DNA of 8,909 nucleotides from Pseudomonadota bacterium (GCA_021795795.1 JAJYPA010000320.1:1-8909), one strand, 5' to 3'. Counted from the first letter of the stretch, positions 1-8,909 are shown. Numbers and translations are program-made. The notes: a model not told the origin generated them from the sequence alone.

Positions 1-58
1 TCGCGATGAGTTACAAGAAGAGGCCCTGCCCCATGAGTTATGCTGGACTGCAAGCTGA

Positions 59-331
59 ATTTTCATTTTTGGCGCTGCACAGGCGTCGACCTCTCGTGTC
101 GAACAGTTCGTTGGAACGGACGTTCCCGTTACTTTTCCAGCAGGGATCAAAAAGAAGCCAGAAAAAAGGTACGAGGTTGTGAAATATATTTCAGCATATG
201 ACGTTGGAAGCTCAAATTGGATTGACTATCCAAAGCACGTTGAGTCGCTTATTCTGAGAATATCTAAGCCAATTCTGAATAAACAAATTGGTTTTCTAGA
301 AAAGGCATACATAGAACTATCAGAAAGCTAA
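59..331 (+). pseudogene. 5'-truncated gene, GIY-YIG-like C-terminal fragment
   Basis: An open frame runs from just after a TGA at 56-58 to the TAA at 329-331, with no ATG; the only possible internal start is GTG at 179. The protein-like part begins around base 98 (VEQFVGTDVPVTFPAG) and continues through ISAYDVGSSNWIDYPKHVES and LILRISKPILNKQIGFL. The pattern of a Glu followed by a hydrophobic helix and then KP-LN resembles the distal half of GIY-YIG-type nuclease domains, where the metal-binding Glu and a conserved Asn sit. The GIY and YIG strands would lie upstream and are absent. Base composition changes from GC-rich to AT-rich near base 100-110, which suggests the upstream portion was replaced by recombination. 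The family assignment is tentative; that the stretch is coding-derived is more secure. Confidence 0.4.
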
Positions 332-386
332 CACGCGCCTACAGCGGACGCATAAAATGCGCGCGCCGCTGATGACCGGCGTTAGC
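327..386 (+). repeat. attC-like inverted repeat (integron cassette end)
   Basis: Outer arms GCTAAC (327-332) and GTTAGC (381-386) are perfectly complementary. Inner arms AGCGG (343-347) and CCGCT (366-370) enclose CGCAT (349-353), a 3-base loop and ATGCG (357-361), with an unpaired A at 348 opposite CGCG at 362-365. Integron attC sites have this architecture: short, highly imperfect palindromes of roughly 57-140 bases bounded by an inverse core ending in AAC and a core starting with GTT, with extrahelical bases in the folded stem. The TAA of the upstream frame lies inside the left arm, as is usual for gene cassettes. The outer boxes do not fully match RYYYAAC/GTTRRRY, and no integrase gene or second site is seen here, so this could be a coincidental stem-loop or a terminator without a T tract. 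Confidence 0.42.
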
Positions 387-429
387 CCGCAGTGACCGAG
401 AGGGCGCATCGCGCGAAGTGGAACAGCCT

Positions 430-1080
430 ATGAACTATATCAAGTCCAAAAAACGCGTCGCCGACCATGGGGAGGTCTTCACCCCCGCGTGGATGGTCGA
501 GGCCATGCTCGACCTCGTGAAGGGCGAGACAGAGCGCATCGACTCCCGCTTCCTGGAGCCGGCGTGCGGGAGTGGCAACTTTCTTCTGCTCATCCTGCAA
601 CAGAAGCTCGCCGCCGTAGAGCTTAAGTTCGGGAAGTCCGACTTCGAAAGGCGCCACTACACACTTCTCGCTGTGATGTGCATCTATGGCATCGAGCTCT
701 TGGAGGACAACATCGCCGAGTGCCGCAAGAACATGCTGGAGATCCTTGCCGACTATCTCAAGATCGGGGTGTCGGACGATCTCTATCGGGCTGCTTTCTA
801 CGTACTGTCGCAGAACATTGTCCACGGCGATGCCCTGAAGATGCGCACCGCCGACGATCAGCCCATCACCTTCGCGGAATGGGGTTACCTGGGCAAGGGC
901 AAGTTCCAGCGGCGCGACTTTCGTCTGGATGCTCTTACAGGCTCGTCTGCCTTTAGCGCTGAGGGCTCGCTTTTCGCCCATCTCGGCAAGCATGAGATCT
1001 TCACCCCGATCAAGATCTACCCGTCGATGACGGTGAGCGAACTTGCCGCGCTTGGTGAAGCACCGAAGGAGACGCCATGA
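430..1080 (+). CDS. Small N6-adenine DNA methyltransferase-like subunit
   Basis: A 216-residue class I SAM-dependent DNA methyltransferase-like protein. Visible motifs: GEVFTPAWMVEAML at residues 14-27 (motif X-like FTP), FLEPACGSGNFL at 41-52 (motif I, SAM binding), YGIELLEDN at 86-94 (motif II region) and HGDAL at 132-136 (motif III region). No NPPY follows; where motif IV is expected the chain reads ITFAEWGYLGKGKF and ends soon after, so on its own it lacks the adenine-N6 catalytic motif. It presumably acts with the next gene product, whose ATG overlaps this TGA by four bases (1077-1080). ATG 430 is chosen because the protein similarity I recognise begins at MNYIKSKKRVADHGEVF; an in-frame GTG at 418 would add four residues. 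The Shine-Dalgarno signal is weak. The start lies about 45 bases from the attC-like repeat. Methylation by the intact pair would protect host DNA. Confidence 0.85.
   Translation: MNYIKSKKRVADHGEVFTPAWMVEAMLDLVKGETERIDSRFLEPACGSGNFLLLILQQKLAAVELKFGKSDFERRHYTLLAVMCIYGIELLEDNIAECRKNMLEILADYLKIGVSDDLYRAAFYVLSQNIVHGDALKMRTADDQPITFAEWGYLGKGKFQRRDFRLDALTGSSAFSAEGSLFAHLGKHEIFTPIKIYPSMTVSELAALGEAPKETP
1066..1071 (+). promoter_or_regulatory. Ribosome binding site of the Eco57I-like methylase gene
   Basis: AAGGAG lies 5 bases upstream of ATG 1077, inside the last codons of the preceding gene. It is the best Shine-Dalgarno sequence in the operon and fixes the start. With the ATGA overlap it points to translational coupling of the two methylase proteins. 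Confidence 0.75.
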
Positions 1081-2664
1081 ACGGACACGCCGGTTTCACC
1101 CTGCGCGGTCGCAACCCGGACGTGCTGACCTGCATCGCTAATCTTTCGAACGACGAGGTGTTCACGCCGCCGGAGTTCGCCAACTGGATGCTGGACACCT
1201 TGGCTGAGGCGTGGGCGGCGAGCCACAACGGCGCGAACCTCTGGGGCGACAAAACAGTGAAGTTCCTCGACCCCTGCACCAAGTCCGGCGTATTCCTGCG
1301 CGAGATCACCCGCCGCCTGACCAACGGGCTGGCGGATGAGATTCCGGACCTAGAAGAACGCGTCGATCATATCCTGACCCAGCAGGTGTTCGGCATCGGC
1401 ATCACCCGGCTGACCGCCATGCTGGCGCGGCGCAGTGTCTATTGTTCGAAGTACGCCAACGGGCAGCATTCCATTGCCAAATCCTTTACCAGCGACGCAG
1501 GCAACATTTGGTTCGAGCGCATAGAGCATACATGGGAAGGTGAAAAGTGCAGATATTGCGGAGCCAACCGGCGTGACTACGACCGTGGCGAAGGGCTCGA
1601 AACCCACGCCTATGCGTTTATTCACGCCGACGAAGTGAATGCGCAATTGAAAGAGATATTTGGAGGCAATATGCAATTCGACGTGATTATCGGCAACCCG
1701 CCGTACCAGCTTGGGCAAAGTGGTGGCGACGCAGTGGGCGGCTTCGCGATGCCGATCTACCAGAAGTTCGTTCAGGCCGCGAAAAGCCTTGACCCGAGAT
1801 ACGTTGTTATGGTGACTCCGTCGCGGTGGTTTGCCGGCGGGCGAGGACTTGACGAGTACCGCAGCGAAATGCTCGTGGACAAGCGGATGAGGGCACTCGT
1901 GGATTTTCCTGATGCGGCCGAAGCCTTTCCCGGCACCCAGATCAAGGGCGGGGTGTCCTACTTCCTCTGGGACAGTTCGTGGAACGACGCTTGTGAAGTT
2001 ACAACGATTCATGGAGGCGGACCGACTTCGCCGCCGATGAAGCGGTACTTGGGCGCCTATGACGTCCTCGTCCGGCGCAACGAGGCAGTGCCTATTCTGG
2101 ATAAGGTGCTCAAACTCAATGCCAATGATGGGTTTGCAAATCTGGCCTCGAAGGTCTCCCCCATCCAGCCATTCAGCATTCGCACCAATTTCCGGGGTGC
2201 AGATACACCAAAGGGCATGAAACAGCCCGTCCGGCTGATTCGGAAAGGTGGGGAAGCATTTATCGAGCGCTCCGAGGTTCCGAGAAACGACGCATGGATC
2301 GACGAATGGAAGGTGCTACTCGGTCGCGCCTACGGCGCTGGGGATTCCTTTCCGCACCAGATATTCAACTACCCAATAATCGCGGGGCCGGGAACTGCCT
2401 GCACTGAGACTTATCTTGTAATCAGCCGCTTCAAGAAGGAGGTAGAGGCGAGGCGCTTCGCGGAGTTCTTGCGTACTCGGTTCGTCCGCTTCCTCGTGTC
2501 TTTGCGGAAGAACACCCAAGACATCTACAACGAGCGTTTTCAGTTCGTGCCCGATCTGCCGATGGATCAGGACTGGGATAATGTGAAGCTCTACAAGAAG
2601 TACAGCATCACCAAGGACGAAATCGCATTCATCGAAAACATGATCCGGCCGATGGATAAGGGTG

Positions 2665-2672
<8 letters not shown>
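1077..2672 (+). CDS. Eco57I-like N6-adenine methylase/specificity subunit
   Basis: A 531-residue protein. Residues 26-39 (DEVFTPPEFANWML) repeat the FTP motif of the preceding protein. FLDPCTKSGVFL at 63-74 occupies the SAM motif I position but has lost the usual GxGxF core (CTKSG instead of G-GSG). FDVIIGNPPYQ at 201-211 is motif IV, the NPPY signature of amino-methyltransferases acting on adenine. VMVTPSRWFAGGRG at 244-257 is typical of the Eco57I-type fold. An insertion ahead of motif IV carries CRYC (158-161) with His177 and His183, a possible zinc site. The remaining ~200 residues, ending in QFVPDLPMDQDW and an acidic tail, probably form the target-recognition region (inference). The preceding gene supplies a canonical motif I that this protein lacks, so I infer a heteromeric methyltransferase in which this subunit provides catalysis and DNA specificity. 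It overlaps the next gene by eight bases. Confidence 0.85.
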
Positions 2673-5253
<2,581 letters not shown>

Positions 5254-5256
5254 CAG

Positions 5257-5280
5257 CACATTCGCGGCGCAGCGAATGTG
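5257..5280 (+). terminator. Strong hairpin after the restriction operon
   Basis: CACATTCGC (5257-5265) and GCGAATGTG (5272-5280) form a perfect 9-bp stem with a 6-base loop, starting four bases after the TAG of the nuclease gene. No T run follows, so it is not a textbook intrinsic terminator. It may still end or stabilise the operon mRNA. A 12-base perfect palindrome, GCGGATATCCGC (5289-5300), follows within ten bases. I considered attC for this pair and found no matching outer boxes. Confidence 0.45.
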
Positions 5281-5331
5281 AGCGTTGTGCGGATATCCGC
5301 GTTACACAGAAGAGGATAGAAATGGCACGCA

Positions 5332-5571
5332 GAGCGTTTTACAGCTTTCATTGTACAGGCCATGGGCGACGAGGCCCTGAAAATGATCGCCAAGGAAGTG
5401 GCCGATACCGGGCGCCAGAACACCCGCATCGACTGGTCCATCCGCGAACAGGCGCAGGCGCATCTGCGGCGCATGGTGAAACTGGTCTTGCGGAAACATG
5501 GATATCCACCTGACATGCAGGAAGGGGCGGTGAATACGGTTATTGAATAGGCTGAGGGGTTGGTGGGGTAA
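5332..5571 (+). pseudogene. hsdR: Remnant of type I restriction enzyme R subunit (3' end of hsdR)
   Basis: The frame reads VQAMGDEALKMIAKEV, then RIDWSIREQAQAHLRRMVK, then VLRKHGYPPDMQEGAVNTVIE. This is the characteristic C-terminal segment of HsdR (DUF3387-type region: IDW-xRE-xR-LR-LVKR-LRK-GYPPD-Q--A---VLEQAE). A TAG at 5548-5550 stands exactly where the family has the Gln of the EQAE motif, and the frame then continues AEGLVG to a TAA at 5569-5571, consistent with a CAG-to-TAG change. Intact HsdR proteins are typically around 1000 residues; only about 75 codons survive. Just upstream, EMA...AFY in a different frame (from about 5320) resembles the ELAFYDAL segment that normally precedes this region, suggesting a small deletion with frameshift. 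No hsdM or hsdS is present in the window. This is debris of a second restriction system next to the intact operon. Confidence 0.8.
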
Positions 5572-6003
5572 TCGGCAAAAGGCGAACTGACCCCCGATAC
5601 CGCCCATCGCGCCATTTTAAATGGCTGGATTATCTACAGGAACTCGTAAAGTCAGCCTGGAATATTTGGCAATAGTAGACAGTCCCGTTTCAAGCGGCCA
5701 ATCGTGTGCCCGTGCCTCTTCTGGCTTTGTGGGACATGCGTAAATAACGTAATATTTTTTACTTCCATGCACATTCCAAAAGCACCAATGACGAGTTAAG
5801 ACTGGAAGTGGTCACTCTGCAGCAGAATGACATCATTCGACCCGCCGCCGCCATTCGCCCTGCCGGTAGGACCGACAGGAATGCAGCGGTAGCCGTCATT
5901 CATAGTATGGCTTGATGGGCTTGGCCAGGGGTTTACTAACACAGAATGGCGGATGGGATGTTCGAAAGATTTTCACCCCAAAACCTGTCCAGAAATCCTG
6001 TGT
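5572..6003. other. Gene-poor spacer with short inverted repeats
   Basis: No convincing gene is visible. Structures seen: GCCATTT-T-AAATGGC (5611-5625), GAATGA-CA-TCATTC (5825-5838), and AACACAG (5938-5944) with its complement CTGTGTT (5998-6004), the last touching the end of the AT-rich gene. A - strand frame (ATG at 5903, stop at 5796, 35 residues with a Gly-rich run) has no recognisable similarity and is probably chance. Base composition shifts from GC-rich to AT-rich across this stretch, so it likely contains at least one recombination boundary. Confidence 0.5.
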
Positions 6004-7215
6004 TCACAAAATGATAGCATTGTTTAACTCTTCTGTAGCTATATTTTTTATTTTTCCGTAAGAAAAACCAACAATTTTGTTTTCTTGATCAACAAAATAG
6101 TCGTGTAGAAACGATACGATAACTATATGATCATCATATATGATATGAAGCTGATTGTTGTATTTTTCAGAACGCGGAAAAATTCTCCAGTGAACAACTT
6201 CCCCATCAAAAGTAGTTTCTTTTCCGTCTGACCTGAAAACAATCAGCTTGTCCTTTAATTCAATAATAGTACCAAATGGTGCCGTTCCAGTAGATATTAT
6301 TTCTTCAGTGTTAAATTCTGTTGCCTTCGACCCTACTCCTGTGAACTCATCATCATTATTTTCGGCCGTTATCTGGTAGTTGAAAACTTCTATCACCTTG
6401 TTACTTGAAAAAAATATTTTCTCATGAGACCCCCACATTTTTGATTCTTGTGGAGATTTAAAAATTTCGTCTTTTTTTATTATTTTTCTTAAAATTCTTG
6501 TCTTTTTTTTCTTATTTTTTTCTTTAATTTCCTTGAAGTTTGCGAAAAATGCATTGTTATTTTCCCATGCTAATATGCTACCGAAAGACCATTCGCAACC
6601 GCTGCAGGGAGTGCTGCAAATTATTTTAGGATCTCCAAAAAACTTTTCTGAATTTACGTATAGCGGTATCTCTATAAGGCCATCTTTTCCGGATGCTGCG
6701 GCAATGGCCGTATTTCTATTTGACGATTTAACTTGAAGGATCATTCCATCATGTTGTTTTGTTGTATTTTTTTTCATCTCCCTTGTTCCAGCAAAAGATC
6801 TTAAAACGGAAAACAATCCATCGTTTCCGGAAGCTAATATTCTATTGTAATAAATGTCCGTGTCTGTCGTAAGAAAATCAAAAGAGCTATCAAATGTTCT
6901 GGAATATTTAGTGCGTAACTCGTCATTAGCTTCTATTTCAATTTTTGTCACCTCTTTTATCTGCTGTAAAATAATTGACAATATTTTATCGTCTTTAATT
7001 ATACCCCTAACTTTTGAATTATATAATATGTCGCTATCAAGAAAAGCGATTCTTATGGCCGTTTGTATTGATTTATTATTAGAGGCCAAATCATCTATCA
7101 TTGATTCCCAATCAATTTTTGTTAAGCTTCCATCAGATCCAAAAAGGATCATATCTCCAGCGTAAATCTGAGAATCCCAGAAATCTCCAGGAATGTGCAT
7201 GATTACAGGGCGCAT
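6004..7215 (-). CDS. Unknown 403-residue protein, beta-propeller-like
   Basis: I do not recognise this family by name. The 403-residue chain has several short beta-rich segments spaced along it, each with Gly/Asp turns: YAGDMILFGSDGSLTKIDW (18-36), YNRILASGNDGLFSVL (123-138), AIAAASGKDGLIEIPL (170-185), SHEKIFFSSNKVIEVF (263-278), FGTIIELKDKLIVFRSDG (314-331) and LHIIYDDHIVIVSFL (356-370). That spacing suggests a degenerate beta-propeller. Helical residues 39-102 interrupt the first and second blades. CSTPCSGC (200-207) has three Cys spaced for a possible metal or disulfide site. Residues 228-251 are a Lys-rich insertion containing an A8 run in the DNA. No signal peptide or membrane segment is evident, so it is probably cytosolic. 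ATG 7215 has a well-spaced ribosome binding site and overlaps the upstream gene by 13 bases. The gene is much more AT-rich than the restriction genes, indicating separate acquisition. Confidence 0.8.
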   Translation of the reverse strand: MRPVIMHIPGDFWDSQIYAGDMILFGSDGSLTKIDWESMIDDLASNNKSIQTAIRIAFLDSDILYNSKVRGIIKDDKILSIILQQIKEVTKIEIEANDELRTKYSRTFDSSFDFLTTDTDIYYNRILASGNDGLFSVLRSFAGTREMKKNTTKQHDGMILQVKSSNRNTAIAAASGKDGLIEIPLYVNSEKFFGDPKIICSTPCSGCEWSFGSILAWENNNAFFANFKEIKEKNKKKKTRILRKIIKKDEIFKSPQESKMWGSHEKIFFSSNKVIEVFNYQITAENNDDEFTGVGSKATEFNTEEIISTGTAPFGTIIELKDKLIVFRSDGKETTFDGEVVHWRIFPRSEKYNNQLHIIYDDHIVIVSFLHDYFVDQENKIVGFSYGKIKNIATEELNNAIIL

Positions 7216-7592
7216 TTTCTACCCCTATGTATTTTTGATAACTTGGCTTTATTTATGTATCCTGAATTCCTCCAATTATTTAGCACCTGCGGGCTAGGCT
7301 TATCCCAGGGGCTTGCCCAGTGTGCAACAGGATATCCGTGCCATATTGATTGATCTTCTACAAATTTGCAGATATATAAATCATCAGTATTGGGACTCGG
7401 GGAAATCCCTAGTTTTTGAGGTTTGTTGTTAATCAGGTGAAGTCCATAATAAGAGCCGTTAGTTATCCATCCTGCTTGTGATGATAGATTATACGCACCT
7501 TTTTCTTCTGATATATTAATAGTCCACTGTGACTTTTGACTAGAAAAAGAAGTGTCGCGATGTTGCTGGTTCGGAATGTATGTCATTTTCAT
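7203..7592 (-). CDS. Unknown 129-residue Trp-rich protein, first gene of AT-rich operon
   Basis: A small protein of unknown function. The N-terminal half is polar (Gln/Ser/Asn-rich). The C-terminal part looks like a compact domain: DLYICKF (71-77), SIWHGYPVAHWASPWDKPS (82-100), VLNNWRNSGYINKAKLSKI (103-121) and a basic tail HRGRKC (122-127). Four Trp between 84 and 107 and the Pro-rich WDKPSP turn followed by two helices give the impression of a conserved binding module, but I cannot name it. ATG 7592 gives MKM; a second ATG at 7586 (MTYIPNQ) is an equally possible start, since neither has a good Shine-Dalgarno sequence. It is the promoter-proximal partner of the propeller-like gene, with a 13-base overlap, so the two products are probably made together. 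No convincing -10/-35 pair was seen upstream. Confidence 0.75.
   Translation of the reverse strand: MKMTYIPNQQHRDTSFSSQKSQWTINISEEKGAYNLSSQAGWITNGSYYGLHLINNKPQKLGISPSPNTDDLYICKFVEDQSIWHGYPVAHWASPWDKPSPQVLNNWRNSGYINKAKLSKIHRGRKCAL
7222..7226 (-). promoter_or_regulatory. Ribosome binding site of the propeller-like gene
   Basis: On the - strand, AGGGG ends 6 bases before ATG 7215, within the last codons of the small upstream gene. It supports the chosen start and coupled translation of the two genes. Confidence 0.65.
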
Positions 7593-7859
7593 TCAAATTT
7601 AACGTGTTGTACATAACTTAACTTACGCGACATCTGCCACCCTTCCCGATTCCTTGGCCTTGCGGCGTTGCGTTAGTCGATCGCATGCCTGTGGTCTCCA
7701 CGAACGACTCATGATGCTCCAAGATTACCTGTTCGGCCCATGGATTGGAAGAAGTAGAGGCCCAGAAACGCCCGGGATCAATGATCATCTCGACCTTCGC
7801 TACGCCAAACTGCCGAGCATGGGATCGAAGATGATAGGGAACGTCCGCTTCCAGTCTGA

Positions 7860-8138
7860 TCCGGTCATTGGTGTTACGTCCCGCAATACTGTACGGACCA
7901 CGATCGCAGGATTTTCGCTGAGGTGGCGGCGCATCTGCCCGCGCATGTGGCTATCGCCCGGGTAGAGTGGACACCATGGCCCCTTTTCCCCAAAGAAGTT
8001 GCTTCACTCACCGGATCCACACCGGGAATTCCAATGATCGCGATATTGCGTAATGGGGAGGTGGTCGATCGCGTTATAGGTAAGCAGAGAGACCCGGCAT
8101 TGCTATCCCGAGCCATGGCTTCGATGTTTCGGGAGTGA
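7860..8138 (+). pseudogene. Thioredoxin-like fragment
   Basis: The frame opens after a TGA at 7857-7859 and ends at the TGA at 8136-8138. It reads GHWCYVPQYC, then RIFAEVAAHLPAHVAIARVEW, a region aligned to the strand that carries redox-partner contacts, then GIPMIAILRNGEVVDRVIG, and a final helix LLSRAMASMF. The GIP cis-proline loop followed by a hydrophobic strand, N/D-G-E turn and VDR-VG strand is the typical second half of thioredoxin-like proteins. The Cys pair is C-x5-C rather than C-x2-C, and there is no start codon before it; the first possible start is GTG 7923, downstream of the Cys residues. So it is either a decayed gene or a short 71-residue protein from GTG 7923. An overlapping - strand frame is also open, which lowers confidence. 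Confidence 0.33.
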
Positions 8139-8336
8139 TCGGGCTCAGGCAAAGACGGTCGCCCATCTCCCAAGAGACTGAACGGTAGTGTTGCTTCAAA
8201 ATTGAAACCGCCCAAAGTGACGAAGAATGGAAATTATCATAAAACTCCTGACTTCATAGGATTTAACTATTTCGATATCCGCTTCCAGATACCGTACCTC
8301 CCTGAGACTATTCCAGCAGTGCCACGTCATCACGCA

Positions 8337-8350
8337 CCGCAGAAATGCGG
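8337..8350 (-). terminator. Short hairpin after the GDSL hydrolase gene
   Basis: CCGCA (8337-8341) and TGCGG (8346-8350) form a 5-bp stem with a 4-base loop, two bases beyond the stop of the - strand hydrolase gene. No T run follows on the - strand, so termination is only suggested by position. Confidence 0.25.
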
Positions 8351-8352
8351 AC

Positions 8353-8909
8353 TTACGGAACGCGCTGCAGAAACTGAAATATCAATTGAGCGATCTGTTT
8401 CTGGCCAGCGGCGTTTGGGTGTACGCCATCCGCCTGGTAATACACATCAGCCCGGTGGGTCTTGAAAAATCGTCGCAACTCTGCATAAACCGGAATGACC
8501 GGAACGTTCATGGCGTGGCCCGCCGTATAAATATCCGGGATGGGGCCATGGATCAACATGGCCTCGCTGATACCGTAATTCGAGTGAATGATCGGCGGTG
8601 GCGTACAAATATAAATCTTGGGATGTGCCTTGAGCTGCGCGAAATGCCGAATCATCTCTTCCGCATTTGCGGTGAACTGGGAACCAAATTTTGGCCAATT
8701 TTGGGTGTTGGCATCATTGGTGCCCAACATGATGATAACAATATTGGGATTAAAGCTTGTGGCGGCTTGATATTCCGGTGTTTTCCAATAAGGAAGACCG
8801 CCATTCTTCAGCATGGTAGCCCCGCTGTGACCGAAGTTCGCAACTTGATAGTCGGTTCCCAGCAATTGCTGTAATTCCCCCGGCCATCCTTGCTTATGCC
8901 GCTGTGGAA
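8353..8909 (-). CDS. SGNH/GDSL-type esterase, C-terminal part (5' end outside window)
   Basis: A serine esterase/lipase-type hydrolase. The frame is open to the right edge, so the start and the block I GDS nucleophile motif lie beyond 8909. The visible part begins near GWPGELQQLLG, then YQVANFGHSGAT (block II, oxyanion Gly), IVIIMLGTNDAN (block III, Gly and Asn of the oxyanion hole) and, near the C-terminus, YQADGVHPNAAGQ (block V, catalytic Asp and His). TAA is at 8353-8355. SGNH enzymes remove acyl or acetyl groups from lipids, polysaccharides or other esters; the substrate cannot be told from the sequence, and whether the protein is exported depends on the missing N-terminus. A TTG at 8863-8865 could be mistaken for the start, but coding similarity continues upstream of it. 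It is transcribed towards the gene-poor region and has no evident link to the defence genes. Confidence 0.85.
   Translation of the reverse strand, partial: PQRHKQGWPGELQQLLGTDYQVANFGHSGATMLKNGGLPYWKTPEYQAATSFNPNIVIIMLGTNDANTQNWPKFGSQFTANAEEMIRHFAQLKAHPKIYICTPPPIIHSNYGISEAMLIHGPIPDIYTAGHAMNVPVIPVYAELRRFFKTHRADVYYQADGVHPNAAGQKQIAQLIFQFLQRVP

Larger units (their letters stand above)
7593..8352. other. Region without a convincing intact gene
   Basis: Composition returns to GC-rich after about 7630. Frames are open on both strands, but none is clearly a full gene. On the - strand, 7950 down to 7618 is open for 110 codons without an ATG until 7788; its product includes RLEADVPYHLRSHARQ and VEMIIDPGRFWAS, which looks protein-like but matches no family I know. 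On the + strand, 7860-8138 resembles the distal part of a thioredoxin fold (separate entry). From 8139 to 8352 I see nothing coding. Confidence 0.5.

Noticed and set aside
382..993. A 203-codon open frame on the - strand
   Set aside because: It lies antisense to the methyltransferase gene, whose SAM motifs are clear; the antisense text has no domain signature. GC-rich coding DNA often leaves the opposite strand open.
5254..5305. Second attC site that would make the restriction operon a giant cassette
   Set aside because: The hairpin there has perfect arms, unlike attC, and neither GCGTTGTGC nor GCGTTACAC has a matching inverse core upstream.
5796..5903. A 35-residue - strand frame with a Gly-rich run
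   Set aside because: No recognisable similarity or ribosome binding site, and too short to distinguish from chance.
7623..7712. A 29-residue basic - strand frame preceded by GGAG, just upstream of the AT-rich operon
   Set aside because: The spacing to the start is only 4 bases, another frame on the same strand is open across it, and no family is recognised; possible leader peptide but not supportable.
8202..8874. Open frames on the + strand opposite the GDSL hydrolase
   Set aside because: The - strand carries GTND and DGVHPN motifs in a continuous frame; the + strand text is a shadow.

Overview
The window looks like a piece of accessory (defence-island type) DNA from a proteobacterium with a moderately high-GC genome. 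That assignment is an inference from the GC-rich codon use of the restriction-modification genes and from protein families common in Pseudomonadota; no rRNA or housekeeping marker is present to fix the species. The mosaic is obvious: a GC-rich three-gene operon, pieces of broken genes, a strikingly AT-rich two-gene unit and a GDSL-type hydrolase lie side by side with little conserved spacing.

Layout. Positions 59-331 hold the 3' end of a gene with no start, whose product resembles the C-terminal half of a GIY-YIG nuclease-like domain. Its stop codon lies inside a 60-base imperfect inverted repeat (327-386) that resembles an integron attC recombination site. Directly after it, on the + strand, comes a tightly coupled operon (430-5253): a small N6-adenine methyltransferase-like protein with a good SAM motif but no NPPY, a 531-residue Eco57I-like methylase/specificity protein with NPPY but a degenerate SAM motif, and an 862-residue fusion of a T5orf172/GIY-YIG-like domain with a superfamily 2 helicase. 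Junctions overlap by 4 and 8 bases. The simplest reading is a complete restriction-modification system in which the first two proteins together make the methyltransferase and the third is an ATP-dependent translocating nuclease.

Only about 80 bases after the nuclease gene are the last ~75 codons of a type I restriction gene (hsdR), interrupted by an amber codon, so a second restriction system once stood here. A gene-poor stretch follows (5572-6003). Then, on the - strand, an AT-rich two-gene operon (7592 down to 6004) encodes a 129-residue Trp-rich protein and a 403-residue protein that reads like a beta-propeller with a Lys-rich insertion. I do not recognise either function; overlapping genes, foreign base composition and position beside restriction genes make this pair the best candidate for an undescribed system.

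From 7593 to 8352 there is no convincing intact gene, only a thioredoxin-like fragment (7860-8138) on the + strand. The window ends in the C-terminal part of an SGNH/GDSL hydrolase on the - strand, running off the right edge.
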